Position numbers and translations under genes: made by a program. A stretch of DNA of 64,000 nt from Neopestalotiopsis rosae (taxonomy: Eukaryota; Ascomycota; Sordariomycetes; Amphisphaeriales; Sporocadaceae), in contig JALGAS010000001.1 of the NCBI GenBank assembly GCA_023078685.1, positions 5,828,001 to 5,892,000 of the forward strand. Reading direction: 5' to 3'. The notes under the pieces were generated by a model. That model saw only the letters and a list, made by a program, of their open reading frames with translations, was not told the DNA's origin and did not search any database. This document shows, in pieces, positions 22,644 to 33,455 of the stretch. Within the stretch, counting starts at the first letter, position 1; each line of letters opens with the position of its first letter.

Positions 22644-25600
22644 TTATACACCAGTCCACTTTCCAAACTTTTTCCATTCCGTGAAAATGGTTCGGAAAAT
22701 TGCTCTTCCACTTTCGTCCATGGCTTCGCTAAGGATCCTTCTATTGGCTTCCGGCGTAATGCTCAAGATGGAGTACATTCCCGTGGTAAGCTCCTTTCGC
22801 ATGTCCCTCGACACGTCGCCCTCAAGCTGAAGCTTGATGTAGAGCGCCAAAATCCAGAACATGTGCTGCCCTGCGGAGCGTTTGACGGCGTCGGTAACCG
22901 AGTCGAGATTGTTGTGCTTGCCACGAGCGACAGAGGCAGCGCTCGGCTCGCATATCAAAGTAAGGAGGCGTGCAAACTTTGTGCCGTGCCGCGCTTTGAG
23001 ACGGGTGTCCAGCCACAGTGGGAAGAGAAAACTACTGTTGCTCTGATTGGAGTCGGTGGGCTTGGCAAGCAGTACGCGGAGGAGATCTTGAATTGCTGAT
23101 ACAAGTAGGTGGTGGTGACCCTCGAGTCGAAGTCTATGGCGCTTGACAATGGTTGCTACCAGGCGGCAGAGGATATCGAATGCTCTCCCAGCCACATCGG
23201 CAATCGCATCCTCGTTCTCCTCATTTTCAGCGCGCAAAGCACATGAGTCGGCAGAGCATATTGTGGCAACAGCAGCCAGCGTTTGCTCGATGTTGATTTG
23301 TGTCATTGAGCTTGCGTGCTTATCCAGTAGCTGCTCAATCACTTGTGCAATATATCTGAATCGCTCCAATGAAAGGTCCTTGTCAACCAAAGACTTAACT
23401 AGGATGACTTGAAGAGACGCCAAATCAAAGGTTTTGTTGCCTTCTACATTGATAGTAGGAGACTCGGATACTGGAGCCACTTTTAGTACAACGGTCAACC
23501 ACCTGAATGTGTACAACATACCTTGAATAGTCTCAATGATCCTTGCCACGATCATGTAGGGGACACTAGAACTTTTCCACGCACTCGCATTCTTGAGGGC
23601 TTCATGCAAAAGCCCCAATTTAGCGGGCGCATCCAATGTCCTAGTAACAGCAACCACGAATTCTCCGACTGATTGGCTATCTGGGATGACTGCATAGTTC
23701 TGACTCATCTGGTTTAGGAGGGGAGTCGAGCTCGAGTCGCATTGGTTGTGCGCCAAGAATGTCTGCAGTTTCCAGCCCACGGGAATGCCTTGTGAGGTGA
23801 GAGTTTCACCAGCATCCTGAAGTCTGGAAACCACTTTCGATGACAATTTGATGGGATTGACGGACAAGGACTCTCCCAAGTCTGCCGCCGCGCGTAGTGT
23901 CAAGTCAAGTAGTACCAAACTATCTTCGTCCTTGGCCAATTTTGCTGGCTTCTTGAGCTTGGAGGAAAAGTCAGAGATACTTTGGGAAACAAGCTCGCGA
24001 AGTTTGTTGATGACATCGTCCTGCTTCAAGCTCTGTTTGGCCTTGGGTGGCGATCGCTTTAGGGCAGCAAGAATGCTCTTCAATAGCATCAAAGGCATGG
24101 TGGTTTCGCTCTCCTCGTCAACACTTAATTCTGTGACGAAATGAACAATTTGCTTGGAGTAACTTGGTGATGCCTCGGGGTTGCCAATGACTTGACTGAT
24201 GACAAGCTGGGTTAGTTTATCCACGTATAGAAGTGCCCCAGAAGTGGAAATCAGTGGGAGACTGCGAATATCTTCCAGCTCCATGCCCTAGGTAACGTAT
24301 TAGTCAAACTCGCGAGTCTTCAATTTCCACTATAAGCCGGAATGGTGGAGGCCCCAAGAGGAGTATGAGTGTTTCGCGCAACTTACATCGTAAAAGGTTG
24401 GTTGTGACATGACCAAGATGAGCAATCGCAGAACGAGTTTGTACGAATCGACATGTTTTGCGCCATGCGCGCTGATGTCCGACTCCCATTTCTTCCAAGC
24501 CGCCATGATCCTCTTTCGCCGATCTTTGGTAAACGCGTCTGGTGCGAATTCGAGGAGTCTTGTGATGGGTGATTCGACAGAAGCAGCTGTCCAAGCCTTG
24601 GAACCAGAGGTCTCTAGCTCTGCGATGAGCGGCTGAATCATGGAGTCTAGCAATACTTCATCATCTGCAACCACGTCTTTGTGAGCGATTCTACTCGAGA
24701 ACCCAGAACCTGTAGCTTTGGGCTGCAGAGCAGTATATATTTCTCCAAGTAGTTTGCCGATCTGCTCATCTCCGCTGAGAGCACTGCTTAGAGGCGGGAA
24801 TCGATTGAATATGAGCTCGAGATATACCGTATCAATTTGTCCCTTCTTGACCTCGGCAATGATTCGCTCTAAGAACGCGCTCGCCATGGTCACGGCATCA
24901 CTCAGGTCTTGACCCATAGGATAATTAACCGAGCAAAGTTGCGAGCAGCAAGCAAAGGCTTCAAAAGTAGCGGTCTCAGATAGTGATCCCTTGGAAAGAA
25001 CCTTGGATAAGGTAGTCTTGGTATGATTCCAGATGGTATGAACCTCAGCACCCGAGACCCATGATGCTATCATGTTTGTGATTCGCCACCTAATGGTAAG
25101 GATGAATGGAGGCTGATTCGCCATTTCCACTTCTTGAAGAACTGTGTTGAGTAGCTTGGAAGTGAGGGCGGAGATGTAAGCTTCATCTTTGGCTCCTCGG
25201 CAAATTGCATCCAAGAGGACCAGATGGGCTCCTTCATCTTCCTGCGCTTGCAACCAATCCACGAGTGTTGAGACTTGTTGAGTTGAGAGCGCTCCTTGCA
25301 TGAGTTCTGCGAATCGCTCACACACCCTGTGGTCATTCCATGGTGTGCTGTCCAGTGACGCTCTCCGATCAAGCACTTGGCAAACCTGAGCATGCCACCT
25401 CTTCGCAAAGCCAATCAGATCACGAGCTCTGGCGAATGCTTCCATGAGTGAGTTGAGCACGTTCTCAACAATAATTTCGAGGTCGGGATCGTTGTCTTTC
25501 GTGGAGGTTATGCGACCGAACAAGGCATTGAGTAGTTCTTCATTCAGCAAGAAGACATCTGCGTCGCAGGAAATGACGTCGGCCAGGACGTCCCAATCCG

Positions 25601-26864
25601 TTTCTGAGGTTTGGAAACAGTAAGTCCTTGTAATATACGTCAAAGTTTCGAGGTCCGGTGCGCAGCCGTAGAATCTTGCCTCACTTAGCAATTTGGCAGT
25701 GACAGATTCCGCGACTTTGTGTTCCTCGGCAAACGCAAGCAGAAGCTTGAACACGGCTTGTGTCCAGGCTTGACGCGCCCGCTTTGACGTAGGGTCGTCA
25801 ATATTGTGTTGCTTTTGGGCAGCAAGACGCCATAGAACCTGAGCGCATAGTGCGGGCTCACTCGAGGCTGTAGCGTTGGCGATGTCCAAAAGGCCGAGGC
25901 CAAGGTCGTTGGCAAACGAATTTTTCGTAGGATTGATGAGGCTCTTGAGGATGAACTGCTCGAATTGGCGCTTCCAGTATTGTTTTCTTTCCATGTTGCC
26001 TTCTACCTGGTATCCGTTGGAAAGCTTATCGATGATTGTGCAGCATGGAAAGTATAGATGGGTAGCAAAGACACGAGCGTCTTCTGTGCTGCCCAGGTGA
26101 AGATCCCAGAGCTCAATGAGAATCTTCGGCCACTTCTCTTGGTACGGCTGTAGGCCGCCGTGAAGTGGGAGGTGATCCATTGACCGGGCACAGATCCATA
26201 CCAATGGGGCAATCAGATTCTGGGCATCTTCAACTGGGATGCGAAAGAGAGACTTGATGTGCTCAGCACCAATTCGAATATCTTCAAATTCCAGGATTGA
26301 GTTAGCATCGACGCGTCTGAGAAGTGTCTCAAGGGCCCCAAATAGTTGCGACGCAGAAGCCAACAGGTTCTCTGGGGCTCTCAGAGAGTCCAGGTCAAAT
26401 GTTATGGGCAGGTCTCGCTTTCTCTTCTGGGGCTTTGTCGCTTTTGATACATCGTCGGCGGCCGGCTTTGAGATATCTTTCGCACTCTGCTGAAGGACAG
26501 CGATAAACTTTCGTTCGAGAAAGATTCGGGACAGGGAGAACAGTGGGATTCTCTCAAACAAACAGCCGATTGTAGTCCACGTTGAAGGGAATCTTCGGAG
26601 TTGTTCTGCTTTATCATTGCTTCCGTCCATATTCTTGAGTAGACATCGCAATATCGTCTCCTCGGCAGCGCATGATTTTCCTCCCTTTGCGGCCGTAAGT
26701 AGTTGCCATATTTCGTTGATCTTCTCGTCGAAAGGGCGTTTATCAGATTCGAGCGACCGGGCAGACTTGATGAGAGCCAACTGGCTCGCCTGGACATAAT
26801 CACATTAGCTGAGTTTTGGCATACTTTGGTTCGATTGACGTACATAAAAGTCTCCAGCGGCCAT
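22644..26864 (-). CDS. urb2: Nucleolar pre-ribosomal protein Urb2/Npa2
   Basis: This is a large helical nucleolar protein of the Urb2/Npa2 family. In yeast it joins Npa1, Dbp6, Rsa3 and Nop8 in early pre-60S particles and is needed for 25S/5.8S rRNA maturation. Exons are 26864-26844 (21 nt, MAAGDFY), 26789-24387 and 24287-22644, with introns of 54 and 99 bp, giving 1355 aa. The best evidence is the C-terminal Urb2 domain: the FARLLTLICEPS block, HMFWILALYIKL, TTGMYSILSITPEANRRIL and the closing GRAIFRTIFTEWKKFGKW, which matches the family's terminal GKWKG-type end. A basic PQKRKRDLP near residue 155 could be a nuclear signal. The tiny first exon fits the family start, in which ALIKxxRSL follows a short leader. 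Confidence 0.88.
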
Positions 26865-27368
26865 GTTGAGGAGGGCACTCAATCGCCAAATTTTGTGGCG
26901 TTGTTCTGTGGTAAAATTCCTCCCCAAGCACCTTGAACAGCGCTGGCTTTCTTCTTCAATGGCGAGCAGCAGCGCCTGGAAATGCAGGGCGCAAAAGCTC
27001 CCCGCGGTCTCCCAAAATTTCTAGATTCTGCCGCTGCAGCAAAGCACGCTAAGCCATTCTGGCCGCAGCCCTGTCACCGCCTGCGGAATGAAGCGCCAGC
27101 GCGTAAAACGTCACTGCATGTTCCTGGTCTTGGGCGGACGCAACTGGAGCTGCTCGCGCCGTCAAGTCCCGAATTTGGTACCAGCCAGTCCAGCGGATGC
27201 AGTGCAGCTTGGCTGAGCTTCTGACAAGCTTTTGAATCCGACGCCCGACATCGTCAATCCACCTACAACCAAGAAACCAGTCAATTGAAATCAATTGCAC
27301 CCAGTAAGAGTCAAACAATTGCGCTTTTAAATCTATCATTTGCTGACATTGCGATAGCAACCGCCATC
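26865..27368. promoter_or_regulatory. Shared divergent promoter of urb2 and mic10
   Basis: This 504-bp region separates the divergent start codons of a nucleolar and a mitochondrial housekeeping gene. No gene is seen in it. Bidirectional promoter function is inferred from position. Confidence 0.5.
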
Positions 27369-27762
27369 ATGTCCAGCACGTCGGTCCCTCCGCCACCTCC
27401 TGCGGTCGCAAGACCCGTTAGCGAGGCACTTTTGAACGAGAAGGTATGATGACGGCCTCATTTTCTCGCGGTCTGCGGAGCACATCCAGATTGACTCGGC
27501 GCACCCCCGAAACATTATGTGCAACAAAACAATAAACATTACATGTACTAACGTTTTTATGACTTAGTGGGACCGCTGCCTCTCCAACATGCTCATCAAG
27601 TCCTCCCTCGGCCTCGGTTTCGGCGTTGTCTTCTCCGTCCTTCTCTTCAAGCGCAGAGCGTGGCCCGCCTGGGTCGGTGTTGGTTTCGGTGCTGGCAGGG
27701 CGTACGAGGAGTGCAACTGGAGTCTGAAGCAGGCTTCGAGGGAACTCAAGCGATCGGCATAA
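27369..27762 (+). CDS. mic10: MICOS complex core subunit Mic10
   Basis: This is a small inner-membrane protein that oligomerises to bend cristae junctions in the MICOS complex. Exons are 27369-27443 and 27568-27762, with a 124-bp intron, giving 89 aa. The family hallmarks are visible: [15 protein letters not shown], then two glycine-rich membrane segments, [16 protein letters not shown] and [19 protein letters not shown]. The Gly-rich motifs (GxGxG) in both hairpin arms are those needed for Mic10 oligomerisation, and the positive KRR loop sits between the arms as expected. The N-terminus is Pro-rich ([12 protein letters not shown]). Confidence 0.95.
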
Positions 27763-28124
27763 ACAAGAAAACAGCCGGTGGGAAATAGGAGGACTGGCAC
27801 GTGCAGGCGATTAGACTCGAATGGCGACGCCATCGCCATCATCCCTATCGACAGGTGATCATCGAAGCGCAGCGAAGACACGTTATGGACATGTAAGACG
27901 GAGTCTGTACCATCAACCACCATACAAAATAGACGATTCCTTTTTCTCTTCATGATGTCGCATCGCGATCTGACGTGCTCTACACCTACGCATGCAACCG
28001 AGGTGACAATTTTTGAACGGGTCTACTCAGCAAACGAAAATTTATTCAATGTCGCCGATCATGGCTACTGATGCGTATGCGAGCTACTTCGACGTTTGGC
28101 CAATTTATACTACCGAACAAACAG
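27763..28124. other. Convergent intergenic region
   Basis: This 362-bp spacer lies between the mic10 stop and the stop of the single-pass membrane protein gene. No feature is seen. Confidence 0.55.
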
Positions 28125-29030
28125 CTAGGATACGGACACGGTATCATGCTTCCAGGATGTGAGCCTGGTCTTTGTTCGCGATATCGTAGCAGGATTACAA
28201 CGTCTTTGCCGCAGCTCTTCTCCAACATTCCCGATGTTCAATCCCTTAACAGACCGCAACCTCCTTTTTGCGGTATGAGGGCTTGAGTTTCTTCCAAAAG
28301 GCTCCTCTTCCTTCGCAATCGAGTTCCTTATGTGTCCACGCTTGTTTTTCCGCCAAGTCTCTTGCTCCAGAGTTCTGGTCTCCGGAATTACCTTCTGGCT
28401 AGGATCGTGATAAATATTATTACTCATCACGGGGCTAGCTTCAAGTTCTGTCATCATATGGCGATCTTCGAGTGATGGCCAGCGCTTCTTTCGTTCTTCT
28501 GGTTCTATGTCGTCGTTCAGGTAGCAGTCCATGCCTGTTTTCTTTCCAGAAGAGTTGCGTGCTCCCTTTTGTCTATGACTGTAACATCGTGCAGCTAGGT
28601 ATATTCCCATTGCCAGGATAAAGGTCAGTATGCCGGCAATGGAGATTGCAATCAATTGGGTAAAGCCAGAAGATGGATGCTGGAATGTGCCCGAAACTCC
28701 ATCAAGTCGGTTGAATGGGTTCATGTATCCATGAGATTCAAGGACTAGGCAAGAGCATGAAGAGAGGCCCTGGAATGGGCCTCCCGAACGGGAATCCGAG
28801 GCACGACGCATCTGATGAGCATTGACTGGTGCGGCCGTCTCGTCAATCCTGTGGTCCGTTTCCTGGTGATGAACACATGAATAACACTGATGCCAGCTGT
28901 GCCGTTTGTGGCGTCGTTGATATAATGATCCTGCTCTGGGACGGGTTGCGAGATTACTGGGCGGTGGTGGAGGGAGATTATGCGATTCGGCAGATCTACC
29001 GAATGAATGCGGAATGTGAAGCCGCGGCAT
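28125..29030 (-). CDS. Single-pass membrane protein, uncharacterised
   Basis: This is an open frame of 301 aa with one clear transmembrane segment at about residues 123-150 (LIAISIAGILTFILAMGIYL). The C-terminal ~150 residues are basic and polar (RRLRSVKGLNIG, WRKNKRGHIRN), so the tail would be cytosolic by the positive-inside rule. The N-terminal ~100 residues contain PPPPP and a His/Cys-rich stretch (HSWHQCYSCVHHQ). The first ATG (29030) may be too far upstream: Met at MRRASDSRSGG or MNPFNRLDG are alternatives and would leave a short lumenal end. No family is recognised. It lies downstream of, and on the same strand as, another orphan membrane protein. Confidence 0.5.
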   Translation of the reverse strand: MPRLHIPHSFGRSAESHNLPPPPPSNLATRPRAGSLYQRRHKRHSWHQCYSCVHHQETDHRIDETAAPVNAHQMRRASDSRSGGPFQGLSSCSCLVLESHGYMNPFNRLDGVSGTFQHPSSGFTQLIAISIAGILTFILAMGIYLAARCYSHRQKGARNSSGKKTGMDCYLNDDIEPEERKKRWPSLEDRHMMTELEASPVMSNNIYHDPSQKVIPETRTLEQETWRKNKRGHIRNSIAKEEEPFGRNSSPHTAKRRLRSVKGLNIGNVGEELRQRRCNPATISRTKTRLTSWKHDTVSVS

Positions 29031-29852
29031 TATGGCATAGAATTGTTAATGTTGATGTTCGCTGACGGTAGACACCAGATGTTTACTATTCTTACCCGAT
29101 AAAGGACTTCTGGAAGAAAGCTCCGAAGGCATTTATAGATTCCATCAAAAGGAGAAAGCGGACTAGCTTATGATTTAGAACAAGATCGGCCGTCGGCCAC
29201 GATGATGTAGAGCGGACTGGGTGGTTATATCGTCACTGACGCCTTTAATGTTGTCTTGGGATGAGAAGGTCTAGGACGGACACTCTGAGCTATGGCGATC
29301 TATCACGGCAATGGATGGATTCAGACTCTGCTATAATGCATAACTCCGCATCACTCGTTGTGATTATACATCTAGATAGCACTCAGTCATAATTTGATAA
29401 ATCACTTGGCCAGTCAATATGTTTTGTTGTGACTCGATCGAGTCATTTATGGATCATTCGCGGACTCTCAGCTAACACATGCCTATCTGTACAATTGACT
29501 GCCCACTTGCAAAGTCACTCAGATCATCCTGGGGTTTGTGTATCACTGAGATCACTCATTAGGGGTCGGAAAATCGAAATTGTAACACCAAGTGAGTGGA
29601 ACAGGACCTACGCTGAGTCATTCACTCTCCGGGGAAAGCAGTAGCACTCAAGCCGTGATCAATACTTGTAGTTACAAGACAAACAAGAAGGACTCGATTG
29701 TATCCCAAGCTTCATTTCCCACGATGCACTCTGACTGACAGAGAACACAAGATGGGCCAATCTCGCATTACTTTAGGTGGGAAATTATGTACCACATATA
29801 GAAAAAAAGACCTGCTTCAGTTACAGCATAAGACATATAAACCTCTACAAAA
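29031..29852. other. Intergenic, no gene seen
   Basis: This 822-bp AT-rich spacer lies between two same-strand orphan genes. Short frames only, with no RNA gene recognised. Confidence 0.5.
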
Positions 29853-31661
29853 TCAACCGAATGTGACAAAGGGCGGCAGATTATCCATAACTAATATGTT
29901 GACATTGTCATCGTCGCCACTCGTCTGTCTGGCCATTGCTTGGGAATGGTTGACCCAGGGCATGTGTTCCTTGACCAGAATTCCAGGCACGCTTGCCGCC
30001 CACGCAGCCAGGATACACCGTACCAAATCACCACATTGCTCCAAAGAAATAATGCGACTCTCCATGGTCAATTTGATGTCAGCGACAATATCACCAAGAT
30101 GTGCGTCCGTGATAGCTTGCTCAGTGGATGTGATGCGAGACTGATACACTCTGTCCAAGTTGGCGACTACCGCTTCAAAGACTTCATCAACACTGTAGCC
30201 CGTGAGCGCCACAACATGCTCCAGCAGATTCATATATCGGGCGAAAATGGCAGCAGCATCGCGAGGATGGTTCTCTGTGGAGGGATATGTATAGTTGACA
30301 AACGAATGTCCCTGCCTCCCGCATCTCTCGCTCACAAACGGCCCAAAAACATCAAAGCGATGTGCTTTTTGGCGTCGATGGAGGGCATCAACGAGATTTT
30401 CAATTTGTTGGATACAACTTTCGACAAAAGTACCGGCTGTGGTAAACCTGACGGCCTCGATCACGTTGGGATGGGCTTGCGGGACCAAACCTCCAAAGGC
30501 AATACGGGCAACGACGTACGACCAGCCGACCTCTGTGCCGCGAGCAGTCATGATAGTCCCGGGCGGGGGGTTGTTTTTAGCACCATTGACTGCTTGTGCA
30601 CTCACGCCATAAAAAGCGTCCACGGCCTTGTCGGCCGGTAGACGGCGAAGAAATTCTAGCGTAGGCCCTCCGTATGACTGGATATCGATGATAAAGTGAC
30701 CAGCCTTGATGGCCGAAAGAACGTCATTGCGCAGGTATACGCTGCGGACCCAGCTCGGACTTCGCTGGAACGGTATGCTTCCACATGCCAAATGCTTGGC
30801 CATCAGGAGTGTATAGCCGCTACCCAAGGAAGGAGCATGCCGTGGAATCCTAGAACCGCGGATCAAAGACAGACGCCAGTCGGCGTCGGTATGTATAAGA
30901 TCGATGGAAAGTCCAAAGGGCCCGATTCCTGAGTAGTGCAACCCATGTGCGCTTCTCTCAATCTTCATACCCGCGAACAAGGCAAGCGCTACCCGTTCCT
31001 CTCTTGTGACACCAATGCAGGGTTTATTGCCTGTGATCCAGACGGGTTGAAGCTTTTTGAACCTTTCTTCCACAGATTCTGCCACAGGTTTTGCTCTATT
31101 GTCTGTACCAATGTCGACTTCTGGAAGTTCTCGTATACAGCTTACGAGCTTCCCTCTCCTTAAGAGCATATCGCGCCATCGGAAGGATTTGGTGGTATGG
31201 TCTATTTTATGCTTCACACTTTGGATGTTGCGAAACACTGGTCGCAGCTGGCTTCCATAATAGGTAATTCCTCGTGCGTCACCTCCACCTAATCTCACCA
31301 TTTCCCCAAACACGGCCTCGTACAACGGGACCCAACTTAACTCGGCCTGAATGTCATACATATGGTCCAGCGTAGCGCTCGTCCACAGTCCTCGATCAGC
31401 GTCTTCAAAGAGGTGCTCAAGACTGGGCACCTCGAGGGCAGGGGTTCGAAGGCCAAGCAGAGACCGATACTTTCTCGGTGGCCCTTGTCGTAAGCAACCC
31501 ATGCGCCGCGGGTTAGTTGTCTGAAAACTCTCGTCATGCTCGCGAACGCGACGGATCCGTTCGGTGGCAAGGCCCACGACGGCGAGGATCACTCCTAGAA
31601 GAGCCAGCCACGATGCTATAGTCTGAGACCAAGCCAGACGGGTGGCTTCATCGTCCATCAT
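29853..31661 (-). CDS. Uncharacterised fungal protein with an N-terminal membrane anchor
   Basis: This is a single open frame of 602 aa from the first ATG at 31661 (MMDDEATRLAW). Residues ~10-31 form a hydrophobic segment (SWLALLGVILAVVGLA) followed by RIRRVRE, consistent with an N-terminal anchor. The rest is soluble-looking with no cysteine pattern or recognisable catalytic motif. Conserved-looking blocks are KPCIGVTREERVALALFAGM, GIGPFGLSIDL, RGSRIPRHAPSLGSGYT, AKHLACGSIPF and ARIAFGGLVPQAHPN. From memory, uncharacterised Pezizomycotina proteins with GxGAFGxSL and SRIPRH blocks form a large family, but I could not verify this. No function can be assigned. It sits beside a region of decayed coding fragments, suggesting a fast-changing locus. 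Confidence 0.7.
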   Translation of the reverse strand: MMDDEATRLAWSQTIASWLALLGVILAVVGLATERIRRVREHDESFQTTNPRRMGCLRQGPPRKYRSLLGLRTPALEVPSLEHLFEDADRGLWTSATLDHMYDIQAELSWVPLYEAVFGEMVRLGGGDARGITYYGSQLRPVFRNIQSVKHKIDHTTKSFRWRDMLLRRGKLVSCIRELPEVDIGTDNRAKPVAESVEERFKKLQPVWITGNKPCIGVTREERVALALFAGMKIERSAHGLHYSGIGPFGLSIDLIHTDADWRLSLIRGSRIPRHAPSLGSGYTLLMAKHLACGSIPFQRSPSWVRSVYLRNDVLSAIKAGHFIIDIQSYGGPTLEFLRRLPADKAVDAFYGVSAQAVNGAKNNPPPGTIMTARGTEVGWSYVVARIAFGGLVPQAHPNVIEAVRFTTAGTFVESCIQQIENLVDALHRRQKAHRFDVFGPFVSERCGRQGHSFVNYTYPSTENHPRDAAAIFARYMNLLEHVVALTGYSVDEVFEAVVANLDRVYQSRITSTEQAITDAHLGDIVADIKLTMESRIISLEQCGDLVRCILAAWAASVPGILVKEHMPWVNHSQAMARQTSGDDDNVNILVMDNLPPFVTFG

Positions 31662-32241
31662 AGGAAGTGGACGACCAACTGAAGTCAAACTAATGATATG
31701 AGAAGTGCTGCTCGATTATCAACACGCAACATCAAGATAATTCAACGACATTGTTGGACAAGGCTGAGATTGATATACGCGCCTCATTGCAATTTACACG
31801 TTCTCGGTGATGCAGCTTCTCCGACAGTCCTAGCTATCCAATCAAAACCGTGCTCATGTTGTTTTCACGGATGAGACCTCTTTAGGTATCGATCTCCAAT
31901 TGTTGTAGATGGGTTGATTCCACCTGATACGGCCAAGGTCGGAGGCAGGGCTTTCATCCGTTGCATGTACCGGCGCATGACACTTAACGCTCCATATAAC
32001 GAAACAAGCTGAAGTGCGCAGCCTTCTATATGCGTATATAATGCTGTGAAAATACCAGGCTAGCTGAAGTTGCCCGATCCTCACTGATGCTGCAGCTCGA
32101 TTATTGGTTGGGGTGATGAGGACCGTCAGCTGCGGCTGTGGTGTATGCCCACCATCAGCGAGCTGGGGAAAAGCACTGCATACAGACCTTGACGAGGCTC
32201 ATGTACCCATATCAATCCTGAAAGTACAGTCATTGAAGTGA

Positions 32242-32579
32242 CAAGACGACGTCAGCTCTCTCATTTTTCCGACCCCGAATTGCCGCGTTCGCGCACCCGC
32301 TGCTCCTCGTACTCCCAAGCGAAAGAGGCCTGCAGCCCAGGTTCCTGCTGTGAAGACTCCTAAGGCTAAGAAGAGAAAGAGAAATAACCGCGCATTGCGC
32401 GCGAAGACCCTTCTAACCGAGGCCGAAAAGGCTTGTTGGAAGTGTATCTCTCGCCCCGTTAAGAGTTACGATCCCAACGAGGGTGGTTCGGGGTCGGAAC
32501 AGTGATGATGACGCGAGTGATGAGGGTGAAAGCAATGCTGATGATGCGGCAGATGCCCGACTATGAGGATGACGAATAG
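32242..32579 (+). pseudogene. Frameshifted remnant of a basic/acidic protein
   Basis: Frame one (32242-32505) reads a lysine-rich, nuclear-signal-like segment (TPKRKRPAAQ, KAKKRKRNNRALR) then LLTEAEKACWKCISRP and stops at TGA 32503. A second frame continues SDDDASDEGES up to a TGA at 32564, and a third frame reads DYEDDE to TAG at 32577. The smooth change to acidic sequence across two frame changes suggests one C-terminus broken by indels. There is no ATG upstream in frame. The parent gene is not recognised. Confidence 0.4.
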
Positions 32580-32864
32580 ACTCCGGAACTGTGTAGGTAT
32601 ACCTTGCATAATATTGCTCGAAAATATGATATACTAAGGTAGCAAAAGTCTTCGTATTCGCACGTATAGCACATATAATAAACGTGACTATTTCTTTGCT
32701 TTATACTTTCTTTTTAAATAAAGATAATCCGAATAGGAATAGCAAATTAAAATAAAAGAAATTAAAAAAAAAAGTGGGTTTTTTTAAATTCCTATTTCTT
32801 TTAAAAACAAGCGTTTAATATAAATAAAATATTCGTAATAGAAATTTATTTCTTCGACTTCCCT
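32580..32864. other. Strongly AT-rich island
   Basis: This is an AT-rich block with long A and T runs (for example AAAAAAAAAAGTGGG near 32766) and almost no GC-containing stretches, in sharp contrast to its flanks. RIP-type mutation of a repeat or a transposon tail could produce this. No terminal repeats were identified. Confidence 0.5.
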
Positions 32865-33040
32865 TTAAGCATCTTCTTTAGAGTCCGCAAGCGTCTCAAC
32901 CTTCTTCAGGATAAATGCTGCGTATTCTCGGTCTTCTGGACCTTTGCTAGCTCTCTGTTTGGTCTCCAAATAGACGGCTCTGTCCTCAGTTTCGCCAATT
33001 GGCACCGCTATCCCAGCATATTTACACAAGATTGTGTGTG
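32865..33040 (-). pseudogene. Orphan terminal-exon-like coding fragment
   Basis: The minus strand reads VPIGETEDRAVYLETKQRA then EYAAFILKKVETLADSKEDA and a TAA at 32867-32865, which looks like real protein C-terminal sequence. Upstream the frame closes quickly (stop near 33040). A possible acceptor (GATAG before GGTGCCA) would make this the last exon of a gene whose 5' part is not found nearby. It could be a truncated gene. Confidence 0.35.
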
Positions 33041-33455
33041 TTTAGACGAATCCGGCACATGCGGCGATTTCCATTTTGGAAGAAGTGAAATTGAACGAAG
33101 TTCAAAAAGGGGTTCGACACTAATGCGAAAGGACTTTTGCTAGTTCAGTCTACTTCAGATCCCGGATTCGCTTCCTCGTCCGAGGTCCCATCATCAGCTT
33201 CATCTCCGGAGGTAAGTGCCTCAAGGTCCACCGCCGGTCACTCTGTATGGAGAGATATTTGGGCTGTATCCTCTCTAGAACAGAGCATTTCTGTAGTATT
33301 ACAATACAAATCCTTTTATTGACTCGGAACAAAAGATTTTATATTGTCATTTCCGAAAAAACGTATCAGAGGAGCAAGCTTATAATAAGAACCGAACATC
33401 AGCACTAATCAAAGTCATAGACAAGTCACATCTCATAGAGCTACAAACAGGTATC

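Larger units (their letters stand above)
31662..33455. other. Accessory region with decayed coding fragments and AT-rich core
   Basis: No intact gene lies between the 602-aa orphan and the photolyase. The stretch contains a frameshifted basic/acidic ORF relic (32242-32579, +), a very AT-rich core (about 32580-32865), a short terminal-exon-like fragment (32865-33040, -) and further short acidic or Ser-rich frames near 33137-33330. The pattern suggests a degenerated gene or mobile-element insertion. Confidence 0.5.

Noticed and set aside
31662..33455. Intact transposon in the AT-rich region
   Set aside because: No transposase, reverse transcriptase or integrase motif and no paired terminal repeats could be identified by reading.
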